64,000 nt of DNA, from assembly GCA_964023205.1 (NCBI GenBank), contig OZ026837.1, positions 9,528,088 through 9,592,087 of the forward strand. The letters run 5' to 3'. The notes under the pieces were generated by a model. That model saw only the letters and a program-made list of their open reading frames with translations. It was not told the origin of the DNA and made no database searches. This DNA comes from Lutraria lutraria (taxonomy: Eukaryota; Mollusca; Bivalvia; Venerida; Mactridae). Made by a program: the position numbers and the translations under genes. Below, piece after piece: positions 18,551 to 31,725 of the stretch (its first letter is position 1; each line of letters begins with the position of its first letter).

Positions 18551-19364
18551 CTAATAAAAACAACAACATTGACATGGCACATCTTTGCTCATTCCATGTT
18601 CCCATGTAAAATATACAAACCAACCATATGATCCTTTCTACGTTCATCTAAATCCTCTGACAACACGATCCAAAAACTTAGTCACGTTTGGAAAAAAAAT
18701 TACACATTACAACAAACAATAGAAAGGCAATATTCCTGCCTGATTCTATTCGTTTCCGGAAATACATGAAAATAAGCGCATACCTGTTGGGATTGCTTTT
18801 ATTTCAGGTACCAAACCACGACTGAAAACACCAGTAGCCTATTCGTTTGTGGCGATGTTAAAACAATTAGCTTTCATGTTCGGGAGTTACGACATCATTA
18901 TTACACGACCTTTAAGATTAAGGTTTGTAAAACTTGTAGGAATAATTGTTTAACTAACATTTTTTGAAATTTACAAACTAACCTCATACGTCATGAACAA
19001 CTGACAAAGCTTTGTCTCTCAACATTTAGGGTGTTAAACATATCCCTTACGTGACTGTTCAGTGACATCATCATATTTTGAAACAAATGACGATAGTTAT
19101 ACTTGCGTGATAATACGTTTCCTTGTGATTACCTTGTGATAGAGACTTTGTAACATTGTAGAAGATAAAAAGAATGAACCTTCTGAAGATTGGCATTGTG
19201 TTGTAGTAATCCATCATGTGTTGATTATGACTAACATAAAACTATTGCTAAAATTATTAATCATTGCAAAATGGGTGTGAGGAAATTCAGAAATTCAGCA
19301 TCAAATGCCTTGCAACACGTAAAATAACAGAGAGCGGTCCAATAGTTATGGTGTCTGATTAGTA
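18551..19364. other. gene-free stretch upstream of gene B
   Basis: Must contain the gene B promoter if that gene is active, but no TATA box like that of gene A is evident. No other gene seen. Confidence 0.35.
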
Positions 19365-19565
19365 ATAGATAGCCCTCACCACTGTGTGTTGGAAGCCCAC
19401 TCAGTTCAAGACAAAGTTCGCTCATGAGGAAGCTGTCTTCCCGGCATACGGCAGGCCGTTGGTTCTATTCAGGTGAATGCCTGGCATGTCCCTCAACCGT
19501 TAAAGCTGGAAAAGTCGCAAAGTGATCTTGCTGTCATTTTGACGTAAATCCCAGTGATAATAGAA
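19365..19565 (+). mobile_element. probable SINE fragment (molluscan type)
   Basis: Contains a GTTCGCTCATGAGGAAGCTG-type sequence, CGGCAGGCCGTTGGTTCTAT and TAAAGCTGGAAAAGTCGC in the order I associate with widespread molluscan SINE 3' domains, ending in a sequence like TTGACGTAAATCCC. The tRNA head is not clear. Identification is from memory of such repeats. Confidence 0.4.
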
Positions 19566-21368
19566 CATATTGAATCTTAGAATGAAATGTTATTAAATAA
19601 CATTGTGCTTAACAATGATGATATACTTATAGTATTTTGACGCATACATAATGTATCTTTTGTTACTATTTAGCTATAATACTTTTGGGGAAGTAATCTT
19701 GATACTGTTCAATGGATGAAGATGCTGCGGGCACCGAATTCATTTTGTATGACTAAATGATATTATGAAACCGCATCCATAATTTCACCACGAGCATCAT
19801 CTTGATGAGTTATGTTGATAAGTTGGTATGGATTCTGCTGGAACTGCTGCTGGTACGATGTCGTTGTTTGAGAACAATTGGAGACGCACGTTTATCTGCT
19901 GCAATTAAGAGTCTAAGACGATACACTAGTCAACTTCATAATCGGTAAACATAGTGTATTCGAATATTTTGGGATAAAACATAATGTCGCTTCATGTTAT
20001 TTTAAGTTTCACTTATTCTTTAATAGTTTATAACATTTAATGTTTTATCTGTAAGTTATCAATTAAGATACATGTACATTATTATAATTGATTATAATAA
20101 TATGATATTATCTAGGTGATCGGGGTAAAAGTAGTGTATATTCAAGGTAATTTCCATCATTTGTCATTGACAAAGAAGTCAGCTGGCAATTGTATTAGGC
20201 CATCAATATGTTTGTATAATAGTCATTTTAGTCATTTCCGCTCAATATTTGTCATTTAAGTTTCGTGTTTATTCATTTGTATTGTTCAGAGACAGAATAG
20301 ACACGTACAGATTTTATCTTCCGTTTATGCATGTGTATTACAAGGAAGCAATAAATTCAAAGTATCAATTACTTGTTCGCATAAGCTTTATTTTTAGAAT
20401 ACATGTTTATTGCTGATTCAATTCATACTGTGGATATTTGCTTGTTTATCACATCGTTTACTACATGTGTCAAATGAGCGATAACCCATAAATGTGTACT
20501 GTATGTTATCTGAACGCAAGGTCATATACTTGATTATAAAACGTTCATCATTTTGAATAACCGTAACATAAAGGATATGTTTTTGAATGTATTGCATTTA
20601 AAGAGTATTTATAGTGACAGCGTCATTCACTTTCAGTTTTTGTCAATTAAATGGCGATATGAATGACAACTTTCGGTTTAGAACTTAAGAAAAATACCTA
20701 GCACAAAATAAGTTTAATCTGTCTTACATCATGCTTTCATATGAAACCATGAGTATCAAAACGAATATGTCACTCTTAACAAGCCCGGCACTTCCTCATT
20801 TTGTCACGAATGAACTTGTTTTACTTATTTGTATTGTACAAGTATAGATAGATTTCAATGTGCTTTGTTCTATTCATTAATGACGTATAATCTTGTTTTA
20901 AAAACACTAAATAAATAAGACTTAACAAATTGTTCGTAAATAACACTGACGCAAGCAGTTAATTTTAATCTTAAACACTGTTTACAACTTGGTTTAAACT
21001 GCAGTCAAACCAGTGTTAGCGACCAATTAGAGTATTTATAGCAACTGCCTTATTAACTTTGAATATTTCGTCAACTAAATGGCGATATGAATATATTATT
21101 TGTCAATATCTTCTGATTCATTTTCAACGTCACAACTTTCAGTTTTGAATTTTTGAAAATACTATACAATAAAAAAATGCTCACTTTGAAGCCTTACGTC
21201 ATGCCCTTTTTTATAACAATGAGTATCGAAACGATTGTATCTACGAAGACGATCGAATCTGTCGCTCTGAAAAACAGCACATCACAGTTTGTTTTGAGTA
21301 AGTGTAGGTTTCAGAATGTAAGTTTTACATCTTAGTATGATAACTATGGTAGTACTTATTTCGTGATA
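19566..21368. other. gene-free AT-rich intergenic DNA
   Basis: No supportable exon, RNA or repeat. A 48-codon + frame at 19805-19951 was considered and rejected. Confidence 0.4.
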
Positions 21369-21628
21369 AGGCCCCGAGATTATAAAACTTGAGAGCTGTC
21401 TCCAAGCTCAAATCTCGATCCCATTCTCAACGTTTTATGATTGAAAAGAAAGAGCGCATTAATGTTTAAATACATTATTCACACTACTCACATTTATTAT
21501 GCTAACAGACGAATATATCAATAATCATTATTGTCTGATTATAATAAACTTAGACACATTAACAGATAACATAAAAGATTTGCGCTCGGAGACCAATCTC
21601 AGGTTTTAGAACCTCGGGCCCGCCAGTT
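21369..21628. mobile_element. MITE-like element with ~45-bp terminal inverted repeats
   Basis: The left end (GGCCCCGAGATTATAAAACT, then GTCTCCAAGCTCAAATC) is matched by the reverse complement of the right end (GGCCCGAGGTTCTAAAACCT, then GGTCTCCGAGCGCAAATC). The interior is AT-rich and non-coding. Related sequence lies immediately downstream (to about 21700) and at 31263-31725. Confidence 0.55.
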
Positions 21629-23559
21629 TAATGATAACTATACTCTTGGAAAGAACCAGGGATCAGCTGGCACTTGAGATCGGTCTCCAAGCTTGTATCT
21701 CATATAATCTTGTCTTAAAAAAGTAATGTTCTGACGTCAATTATGATCAGGCAATAATGTTATTGTTAATACGTAAGTATAACTGCATAATTGATCAGTA
21801 AATGTATTTAACCGTTTAATCAGCTGACACATCGTTGTATATCTAGAAGAAATGACATTAAATGTTTTATTCAACACGCACATGTTTGACACTTAAGCTA
21901 TTCAGTTTAAACAAATCCTATACAATTGTGTAAGACTAGGATTAATATATGTTGATAATTATACTTATACATGATCATGCAATCATGTTAAACTAAGGTA
22001 TACTTGTTACATTACGTGCATGTTAATTAACTTTAAAAATCATTTTTCCTTAGACTACATTCATATTTCTAGTATTGTAAAGAATGTCAGTATGCAGGGT
22101 ACAGATTTCAATCTGCATTGTTTTATGCATTTATGAACTACGGTCTGCTATTTTGTTTTAAAAATACTGCATGAAAACAGAATAAAATATTTTGTTCGAA
22201 CAGCTAATAATAATCTTAACACTGTTTACATATTGGTTTACAGCTATTGTTTATTAATGACTAGTTTTTCAACACGAAGCTTATATTTCACTCTGTAAAA
22301 CCATAATATGTATTATGCATATGCACGAAACCTGAAATCTTTAAGAGCTATTTAGCTGTGTATTTTTTCAATTATTTTACTGTTAAATTGCTGTAAAGAC
22401 TGTATCACTTATTATCATAATGAAATTTAAATATATGCTTTAATATCTGTTATACAGCCAATTACAAAATGTTAGCAAAATATGTGTGTATGTAAGTTTT
22501 TAAATTAGTAAAATTACTATTATGAATTCAAATATTCATAACATTTATGTTAATATTTTTCTTTCTTTTTGCAATATATAGGGTATGTGTATGCTTGATG
22601 TTTGCAAACATTTTATTGTATGTTTTACACACACCTAACTACAATTGTACTTATGTCATTATGTTACAAACCTTTTACATTTGTATATTATGTACGTTTT
22701 CATGTTTTCATACTTGTATAAACTGAGAATATTGAAATAAACTTGTATAATGAGTTCATTGATAGGATATTTACATTCTAGAAATTATTTTTCTTACATC
22801 AGCTGAACGTGTTTGAATAATTCATGCCTGATAAGTCGACAATATGTGTCTGTAAAATATAATAAACATCTGTAGAAATATTATATTTTACTCAGATCTT
22901 TATTTAATGTCCAAAGTATATTTGGATATGAGTCATAAACTGAAAGCAAATCTTAATTCATTCTGGTGAAGACACAGATTACTGATACCAAATATGTTCA
23001 GATGCATGTTAAGTTACTGGGCGTACTTGTAAACAAGTGTTCAAAATGGCCGACAGTTTTAAATCGAGACGAAATTTAAATCCAAAAGAAAGTTTACATT
23101 CACGTTTTACAACGTTTCAAAATACACCTGTCATTTGATAATTACCATTCGTCTGTCTAAATAACACGCTACTGTCCACCTCCGCCTTAATGGTACAGTA
23201 CAAGTGAAACTGTAACAATATGGTACCGATCCCTTCAGACAACGCCATTCCGAAAATATAAAATCCCCGTTATTTGTATACTTATTGTTCTACGTTAACT
23301 TCAAAGAATCATAGTTATGAAGACTTACAAAAATTATGTTCATATTTTGTAATCATGGAACTACAGAAATGATCGACTCAAGTTCGCTGCTCACGCTATG
23401 TATAAGCACTGAATAAACACATATCAATTTATTATTTTACTATTACAATCAATAGAAGAATTTGATGATCTAATGATAAATCTGAGTTATTTGCCTTGGT
23501 GCATTTTTATACTGAATTAAATCGGTGATGGTACAGTAGCTTCCATGTGGTTTATACAG
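21629..23559. other. gene-free AT-rich intergenic DNA
   Basis: Apart from a related inverted-repeat fragment at about 21650-21705 (GATCGGTCTCCAAGCTTGTA), nothing is recognised. Confidence 0.4.
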
Positions 23560-23720
23560 TTATGTCTCTAACTAGTTCCTCAAAGCTGTGAGTTCGCATC
23601 CAACCCTACACCAGACAGATTACACATGAGATAAAACTCTCAGTGGGCCAACCCAGGTGAACACCTGTGGTTTTACTCCACAGATGATGCTAGCGGCTGT
23701 TGGTGTGACGTCAATACACA
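23560..23720 (+). mobile_element. possible SINE fragment
   Basis: AAAGCTGTGAGTTCGCATCC resembles a degenerate Pol III B box, followed by AACCCAGGTGAACACCTGTG and GCTGTTGGTGTGACGTCAAT, similar in organisation to the element at 19365. Low certainty. Confidence 0.3.
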
Positions 23721-24740
23721 GAGATAACAATTGATCTAAAATCTTATTTTGTGATTGGCTGATGGTGTTTCAGATTTGTTGCTTTTATTCTATTCAAACA
23801 CCAATGCTTGTTAGTGTTTGCTTGTTTGCCGTTCTACGTGTACTTGACAAATGTATGTATGTCGGTTTTGTCTATATCGATAGGACCTTTGAACGGAGTG
23901 AACTATCTTGGATTATAATTGTCATAATATTTGTTCGAAACAAGCTTTTTGTTCAGTGGTATCTTTAATGCGTTGGGCTCTGCTATTTTTGATATGGTGG
24001 TTTATGTGGAAATCGTCCTGCGATACGTGAGTTAAAAGAATTGATAGGTATCTTTGTTTTCTGACTCATACACAAATACGACATATCCACTATCCTCAAT
24101 AATAATTCAAATTTGTATTAGATACTTAGATATATTGAGACATGTAGAATGGGCCCTTATGTTTTACGATTAAGAACTTTTTATTTTACTTTTGTTTCTA
24201 CACCCCATAGACATTTTTGAAACTCTCTCGAAAATTATGTTTAATACTAATAATGGAACACTTGCATTTTCTTGTATTTGTTGCATGAGTTTATGAAAGT
24301 TCCATTACACAATTTCAGTCAGGTTCATTCCAATATAGGTAAGTAACAATCATCTTTTACACATAATTGTGCAAAAACATCATCAAAAGCATGTGTTTGT
24401 CCTTTACTGCCAGTATTAAGTTTGCGAAAGAGGTCTCCTTCTACAATAGCGTAACAAACTTCTTCATGTCGCCTACAACATTTGTATTAGTTTTGTAGGG
24501 AATGACAGAGATATGCTTTGTTGTTATGTCCAGCAAATGTATTCAGTACGCATTCTTTGCAATGCATTTATAATACTTATACCATTACCAAAGAGCACAC
24601 ACATGCGAAGTTATATAGACAACAAAATACGTTTTAATGAATAAAGTTTAATAACATAAATATACTTTTCAACGGTTCGTAATCGATCAATTCCCTGGCT
24701 GGATTGTCCATAACGACATATTCACTGCATTTGAAACACT
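23721..24740. other. 3' flank of gene A and intergenic DNA
   Basis: The gene A 3' UTR on the minus strand occupies about 24740-24630. Minus-strand ATTAAA hexamers at about 24646-24651 and 24633-24638 (+ coordinates) are plausible polyadenylation signals. The rest holds no recognisable gene. Confidence 0.4.
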
Positions 24741-27700
24741 TCAATAAGCACCCTCTGTAAGAAAAAAAATCATAATATAATTGAGCAAAGTGTTTAGTCT
24801 TTCCAGATACTTATTTCTCACGATAGATGACGGAATATAAGATCGTGACACTTCTACCTGAGTCCGATAGTTTCCGTCAAATCCCGTAAGTCATGATCGT
24901 ATGGTCATACTTATAGATAGATGTGATAAGAACCTCTAACTCAGTGTTTGAGTAGTCCATGCATTGTATGTATATGATATACAGATATGCTCCAATGGAG
25001 ATCTTTTACTGCACAGGTATATGATGCCTGAATGATTACTGTAGTATTAGAGTTATGAAACAATCACTATAATGTGCTATCGCAAGCGATCCTTAACACA
25101 TTTTGAGTAGTATTAAAAACCATTTGTCAAACTAACTAAATTTGATAGATTCAAATTCAACATTGGATCAGATAATATGATTTCTTTATGAATTAAAATA
25201 AAACATTGAATACCATTGTCAAACAGAATGAAACGTTTAGTTGATCTACTCGTAAAAATCGTTCGTTACCTACAGCATCATGACGTGATTTGTTTACATA
25301 AATTGTTAACTTACTGAGGCCTTGTCCAGCACCACCAAATCCACCCATTGCTCCTGCGTTTCCTGAATTTCCGTTCCCTAAAATGTAAATCGACAAACTG
25401 TTATATGAAACTTAGATAACCGAGGACCACTCCAAGTTTCTAAATTAGTTAAATTGTATTGGAAACAAACACATTATCAAAATAAAGTCGTATATATTTT
25501 GTTGTGACTGTGATACACAATAAAAAGCTCTTTGACATGGTTATAGATATTTCAAGCCTCTGTACAACGGTTATAACAAATCAATGACTTTATTGGTGGT
25601 ATTACTAATGAAGTAACGTCTTCCCGTTATTCACGAAATTCTAAAGTAGCTGTGATGTTGTTTAAAAAGGTACAGTATAGAACAATACAAGAACAATATA
25701 GAGTTACGATTTTCTCAAATTGAACGTAAAAATGTTTTGTTACGTTTTATACAGGGGTACAACATATGCATGCTTGTATGTACATGTTTGTAGTTATTTT
25801 GTTTATGTGCCAGTAGGCCTAATGGATTTGAAAATAAAGTACAAGGTACATACATGTATATAAATTATATATGTGGTTATATTGTGTTATTCATAGCATC
25901 ATTCAAAATACGTACCAGCACCTCCTTGACCAGGGATATTACAGTCAGGTCCCTGCATGGCTCCCATACCATTCATACCTTGACCATTACCAGCTCCGTA
26001 AGCCATCATGTCGGCACCAGCTTTTGATGAAACCATCACTGGAACTGCGACCATCATGCTTGCACCAGCGCCGCCAGCCATATCAGCACCTCCTTTACCC
26101 ATCATACCTGCACCTGCGCCAGCAAACATATTAGCTCCTGAACCGCCCATCATCATATCTGCACCTGTGTGTATTCGAACATCACTGAGGTTATTGCATT
26201 AATTTGTATTTCTAGAAGCAATGTCAAAGTCATTGATAAGGAAAAGAACATTAAATATATAATAATCATATTACAAAATGTATTACAGATATGTGCATTT
26301 TTATAGCTGTAGTTGTATGTTTTAGGAACGAGATAAAACTCACCTCCTGCTTTCATGCCGAGACCACTACCAGCTCCCATGTTCATGCTTGCAATACCCA
26401 TATTGACTGCGTTCGAATCGGGACCGCCTCCATTTCCTCCGCTTGCCATCATGTTGGCAGCATTACTAGCTGCCATGGCTCCGGCCATCATTTGGGCTTT
26501 GTTTTTCATCGCTGACATAGAACCAGCACCCATATTCATACCCATCATACCTTGACCGGCTCCATTAGCGGCGGCATTAAAGCTTGCTGCATTCATAGCA
26601 TTTGCTCTAGCATTGGCTTCTTGGATTGCACTCATTGCGGCAGCACTCATAGCTTTTGCAGCGTTTTTCATTGTTCTGGCATTTTGAGCATTGTATGCGC
26701 TAGCTGCGGCATTCATTACATTATTCGCATTAGCCGCTGCTGCAGCATCCATGCGGGCAACAGCATCGCTGATTGCCATTTGACCATAAGCTAAGCCGTT
26801 ACCAGCCATTCCACCTTGTCCTTTCATGCCCATCATAGCTCCCGACATTCCAGATCCACCATTGGCCATACCACCTGCGCCCATATCAGTAGCACCCATG
26901 TTGCCTCCGTTTGATGGTACATACACCATCATAGTTGGTACCATAGATGCGCCTGTCAATCAATCAAAATAAAATTTTAAAATAAAACATCCAATTTCTA
27001 TGTCATTAATACTTACATATCAATTTAAATATAATAAATGAAATAATTGTTGGAAACAATTAGAATACGTTTGCTTTAAGGTTCCACTTACCAGTGCTGG
27101 CGCTAGCAGCCGACTTTGCGGCAGCTTTTGCGGAGGCTGCAGCTGCTGCAGCGTTATTAGCCGCTTGTTTCAACGCATTAGCATTTGCAGCCAGCTCATT
27201 TGCCTGATTCAATAACTCGGCCGCAGATGGACTAAAAATATAAAAAAAGTACAATACTGTATGAAGGTGGTGAATTGATTTGATACGAATTGTATACGAA
27301 GACGGTTTAATGCTGATTCATTTAACAATCTAAATATATTCGATTACAATTATCTTAAGAGTGATAAGTAATTCTTCAATACATTTTTTCCAAAGCTAAT
27401 GATAACAGAGAAAGATCAGAAATTGGAAATAGTTCTTATTATTGAATTACGTCTCCATTCCGAAAATAGCAGACTAATTACTAAAAATGACCGTCTGGGT
27501 ATTACAGAAGATGATTATGTGCTGGTATCAATTAAGGAAACGAGCAAGTCCGCAAATATCTTAAAATGTAGACATGTGATTTTCAACTACTTAATGTTTC
27601 GCTAAATCTTGAGGGAGACAGCTTTCTAATGGATTTTAGTGAGAGTATCTCTGATTTACATAATAATTCTAAACAGAGTACCAGGAAGTCTGGGATATCA

Positions 27701-29035
27701 TATTTGGTATGGCAAAGTAATGTCCATTACACACGTTCTGTAATACAATTATATCAATATGGCTTTTCTGTAATTGTTCTTGTCACGAGTATCATTTCCA
27801 AAGAGTTCTGCGTTACCAATATATGATATATTGAATATCGTTTACTAGTACCAATAATTTAATATAGTGCTTAACACACTTTTTTCGCTATTTACAGATA
27901 AGCGCTCGCTTGGTCTTCTGCAAATGTAACAACAATATTTTGCATAACAGTGAACGCATGAGCCAGGATGTCGGATCGGAGAAAATCTAAAGCGTAAAAT
28001 ATCATTATTTGGCGAAACATGGATCATTAACGTATGTAATGTATATTGAATTGCATTCTATAAATCAAACTTGTAAAAGCTTACCCAGATTTTGCTCCCT
28101 TAGCTCCGCCCATACCATTTCCTCCAGCCATAGCTCCGCCCATACCATTTCCTCCAGCCATAGCTCCACCCATACCATTTCCTCCGGACATAGCTCCACC
28201 CATACCACTTCCACCCGCCATCATTGCCATTGCATTCATGGATCCTAAAAGTTCAAAATGTGGTAAGTATGGAAGTATGATTTCTTTCCATCTTTCTTAG
28301 CAATATAAAAACTCAATTAAAAAAAAACGAAACTTAATAATTGTTCAAATCTAAAAGTCACCCATTACATCATATAAGCTTGATGTCTCAAATGCCTTTC
28401 TTTCTTCTTTTTGTTCAAACGTCATTTTTGGTCGCAGCAAATATCATATTAATGTATGAAGAATGTATTCAACTTGTCTCAAATGCACACCATCTCGAAT
28501 GTTCGTACAGCCACCTTGTTTAACGGGTATTTATCACTGGAAGAAATATTTACTAAACACACTCGGTTGAATGTCAGGCTTACTTCTAATGATGTCAATT
28601 CAGTCGAACATTTTTTTAGGTAAATGTAATGGTTAGAACTGATGCGGTCGGTTGGTGAGCCGCCAGCTAGTTAAATAATGATTACCGTAGGCCCATCACA
28701 GCCAGGCACCCGGCAAAAAGGAGAAGGGATTCGGGAGGTACTGTGCGACAGTGAGATAGGTGTCTCATAAGCCAACTTGGCTGGCCCTTTCAATAGGGGT
28801 GACACTATAACAAACAAAAACCTTTACCTGGTAAATATTGTAAAACATTAGACTTATTTCACTTATTTGGATCCTTTGATGAATCAAGTTTATAAGATAG
28901 ACGTTTGGAAAGATATTCCGTATAGGTGTATACCAAAATAATAGGATCACTCTTACCTTTACCACCTCCGTACGGAAACGCAAACGCACCATAGACGGTG
29001 GTTATTCCAAGCAGCAAAACAGATGTATACCACAT
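24741..29035 (-). CDS. secreted Gly/Met/Ala-rich elastomer-like structural protein (gene A)
   Basis: Seven minus-strand coding exons: 29035-28957, 28244-28085, 27231-27092, 26952-26344, 26164-25916, 25377-25315 and 24754-24741. All have GT/AG junctions and unbroken phase; 437 residues. Residues 1-19 are a signal peptide (MWYTSVLLLGITTVYGAFA). Exon 2 encodes 3.5 copies of a decapeptide GMGGAMAGGN. Exon 3 is an Ala-rich helix (PSAAELLNQANELAANANAL and on). Exon 4 (203 residues) opens GASMVP and mixes Gly/Met-rich segments with Ala/Asn helices. Exon 5 is Gly/Ala/Met-rich with one Cys. Exon 6 is Gly/Asn-rich, and a 14-base last exon adds KGAY. Gly/Met decapeptides recall abductin, the scallop hinge-ligament elastomer, and Met-rich nacre proteins; this is analogy, not proven homology. 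Paralogue of gene B, lying upstream of it in the same direction. Confidence 0.82.
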
Positions 29036-29041
29036 GTTTGA

Positions 29042-30392
29042 CTGCAAAAAAAGTAGTTTTAACCTATTAATAAACATATCTATAATCAGTACATCAATGT
29101 TAAACTCAAATATAGTTTATGGCGCATTTCACGTGAATATTTCACCATTCGTCTTTATTTAGGAGGGGTCAAGACCGGATACTGAACCCAGGACACCTTG
29201 CATAGTAGCCGGATACTGATACGACATCGCTAAAGAGGTAACCGAACAGCAAGGTTGTTTGAAGCGGCCAATATGCTTATAATCAATACACTCCTCGCTC
29301 CACTCATCAGGGTGAACAAGCATTACAGTTTGATTATTTTATGTCCAGTCTGTGAGGGTTACTCAAACACTGCTAACAACATTATAATAAATTCAGACAA
29401 GAAATAAATCACTGGTATAAACCGGAATTGAACCCTAGATCCCTGACATTCACTCAACCACGTCCAATAAGAGTCAGGAGTTTTCTTACACCTGTGCGTT
29501 GCTTTACATTTGTTTCATATTATATAAAAGCAAATGCAACATTATGCATTTCAACGCAGAATGTCTTGAGCAAAAATATGACCATTTGAATGACTTTTAT
29601 CTTCCAGTTGCACCGTACGAATTGCTGCAGTCTTCAAATAAATAGTACGTATTCATTGAACTTTAATGGACGCGAAATTAAAATAATTTAAGATGAGTTC
29701 AAGACTTATATTTTTCAAGAATCGGTTACATTTTTCGTTTGGTTTGAAAAAAGGATATTATTATTTGGACATGACTATATTTTCATGCAACATAATGTAT
29801 GTTATATAACAGTTATAAGTTAAATCACATCGAATGTTATATGTTTCGTTATGACAGCAATGACTGTTTAAGATATATTGTTCAAACAAGCAAGATACAA
29901 CTACATCATTAATGTGTGAATGCAAATATAGCTCATCAGATGACAAAAAGGTAGACAAATTGAAGAATATGAAACTATGATGCACATATATAATGAACGT
30001 AACTTATACAGTACATACGAGTACGTATCAATTCTATCATATAGTATTTTTTATATTTAATAAAATGATACATCCAAAGCAAATTCGTTTACAACTGCAT
30101 TCTAATAAAAATGCTGATAAATAGAAAGAAAACATATCAAAGAAACATGGACCAACAAATATTTTACTACTATATCCTGACCTCATCAACCAACAACCAT
30201 ATACCTTTGAGAAAAGCGATATAATAAATGTATCTCTAGATTAAGACTTCGGTACATTTTTTTGTATTTTATAAAATTCAAAATTAAATTTCATCGTTTT
30301 TTTGTTGTTGTTTTTTACTTCAAATGTGGACAAAATTATAATAAATGTATTATGAAATAAAATACAGATAGAATACGAATTTGTTCACGTAC
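29042..30392 (-). other. intron 1 of gene A (5' UTR intron)
   Basis: AT-rich intron of about 1.35 kb between the non-coding first exon and the signal-peptide exon. No internal gene is supportable. A tRNA T-arm-like sequence (ACCGGAATTGAACCCTAGAT) near 29427 may be a repeat fragment. Confidence 0.45.
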
Positions 30393-30481
30393 CTTTAGGG
30401 AAGCTCTTGTCAAGAAACGGTGACAACACGACGAATGAAGCAGTAACCTGTTGGATTATAACAATACGCAAGGCTTATATA
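30393..30481 (-). promoter_or_regulatory. TATA box and non-coding first exon of gene A
   Basis: On the minus strand a TATATAAG box (30481-30474) is followed about 30 bases later by the expected start site near 30447. A short exon ends at 30393 with AAAG|GTACGTG. The next acceptor (TTTTTTTGCAG|TCAAACATG) at 29041 leads within seven bases into the gene A start codon. A strong TATA box fits a highly expressed tissue-specific secreted protein. Confidence 0.6.
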
Positions 30482-31262
30482 CTCTCAGCCAGATTATATG
30501 ACCACATTATTGCATAACCCTAAAGTTCAAACATGTTTAGCTTTCTTATAAAAAATCTTGTTCAACTAGCCCTTGTGCATTGTAATGTAAGTATTTGTTT
30601 GATCATAATCATTAAGAGCACATTTATTTAATTGCGTGTACTAATTGACATCAAAGTTTTCTTTCAACACGTAAAACTGTTAAACATGGAAATATTTTTT
30701 TACTGTCTATGTCGGATCTTTGTCTACTCAGGCCCCGGAGAAAGGTTCACGCGAATTGCATCATGTGCTGAAATGTCTTCCGCCTTTGCCATCATAAATA
30801 TTTATGTTATGTATTCGTTCTATGACAGAAACAGAATGAAATAAACTCCGTTGTTACTTATTACTGAGTAAAAACTTATTGTACTTGACATCTTCTTTAT
30901 CTTCCTCTCTCTCTCTCTCTCTCTCTCTCGTCATTTTTACGGAATATTGAGGGACAACAAAAACGTGGATTTTTGAGTACTATGTATACATGTATGTTTG
31001 TTTCGGCATAAAAAGACAGCTGAAATTATTTTATTAGTATTTAATTAATTATTTTATTGCACACAATTAATGGAGACACCTTGATGGTTAGTGGACCATA
31101 AACATAGGATTCGTAATTCACAATTCTAGTGCTTGATTCATGTTGTTTCTTATGGTTAGTTGCCTCTCGTTGGTTGTCCCTTCCAAAGGAATTCATGAAA
31201 ACATTAATCATTCTTGAACTATTCTCGCATTTTTTCATCAGTAGTTTAGTTATCACTTTGAC
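30482..31262. other. gene-free stretch with (CT)n microsatellite
   Basis: Contains about 12 CT dinucleotides at 30905-30929. The short frames at 30632-30844 and 31041-31256 show no recognisable feature. Confidence 0.45.
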
Positions 31263-31725
31263 ATGGGCGGAGACTATAAAGACTGGAATTGGTCTCCAAG
31301 CTCAGGGCCCAATGTATTAAACTTGAGATCAGCCTTCCAGCTCAAATCTCAATTCCATTATCAAAGTATAAAGTTTGAAAACGTAGAGCCGATTAATATT
31401 AAAAGCATGTTCGGATCAACTATGTTGTCAGACTATTGTATCAGTGACATCAGTAGTGTCTGGTCATAATTGAATAAGAAACTTTAAAAGACAAGGTATG
31501 ACATTTGAGCTCCGAGATCGGTCTAAAAGTGTTTAACCTCAGACCTAGTTCTTGCCATTTAATGTTCCTAATTAGATTATAATCAGACTATAATGACATT
31601 ATTGAAACCACAATTGACCTACAATGTATTTTTAAAATTGTAATAATTACATAATACGTATAATACTTGGAGATTGGAATTGAGATATAAGCTCGGATAC
31701 TGTTCTCAAGTTTTTAAAGCTCTTG
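31263..31725. mobile_element. MITE-like repeat related to 21369-21628
   Basis: GGTCTCCAAGCTCAGGGCCC and CAGCTCAAATCTCAATTCCA on the left resemble, in reverse complement, GAGCTCCGAGATCGGTCTAA and the following bases on the right. A second half-site lies at about 31665-31720. It shares the GGTCTCCAAGCTC core with the element at 21369. Probably two nested or tandem copies. Confidence 0.45.

Noticed and set aside
19805..19951. 48-codon plus-strand frame (MSYVDKLVWILLELLLVRCR and on)
   Set aside because: Short, with no splice context, homologue or codon bias; long Leu runs arise from a CTGCTG tract.
28009..28248. Plus-strand frame with His/Ser/Thr repeats
   Set aside because: It is the antisense shadow of the Gly/Met decapeptide exon of gene A; the same applies to the plus frames at 15630, 16787, 25871, 26291 and 26552.
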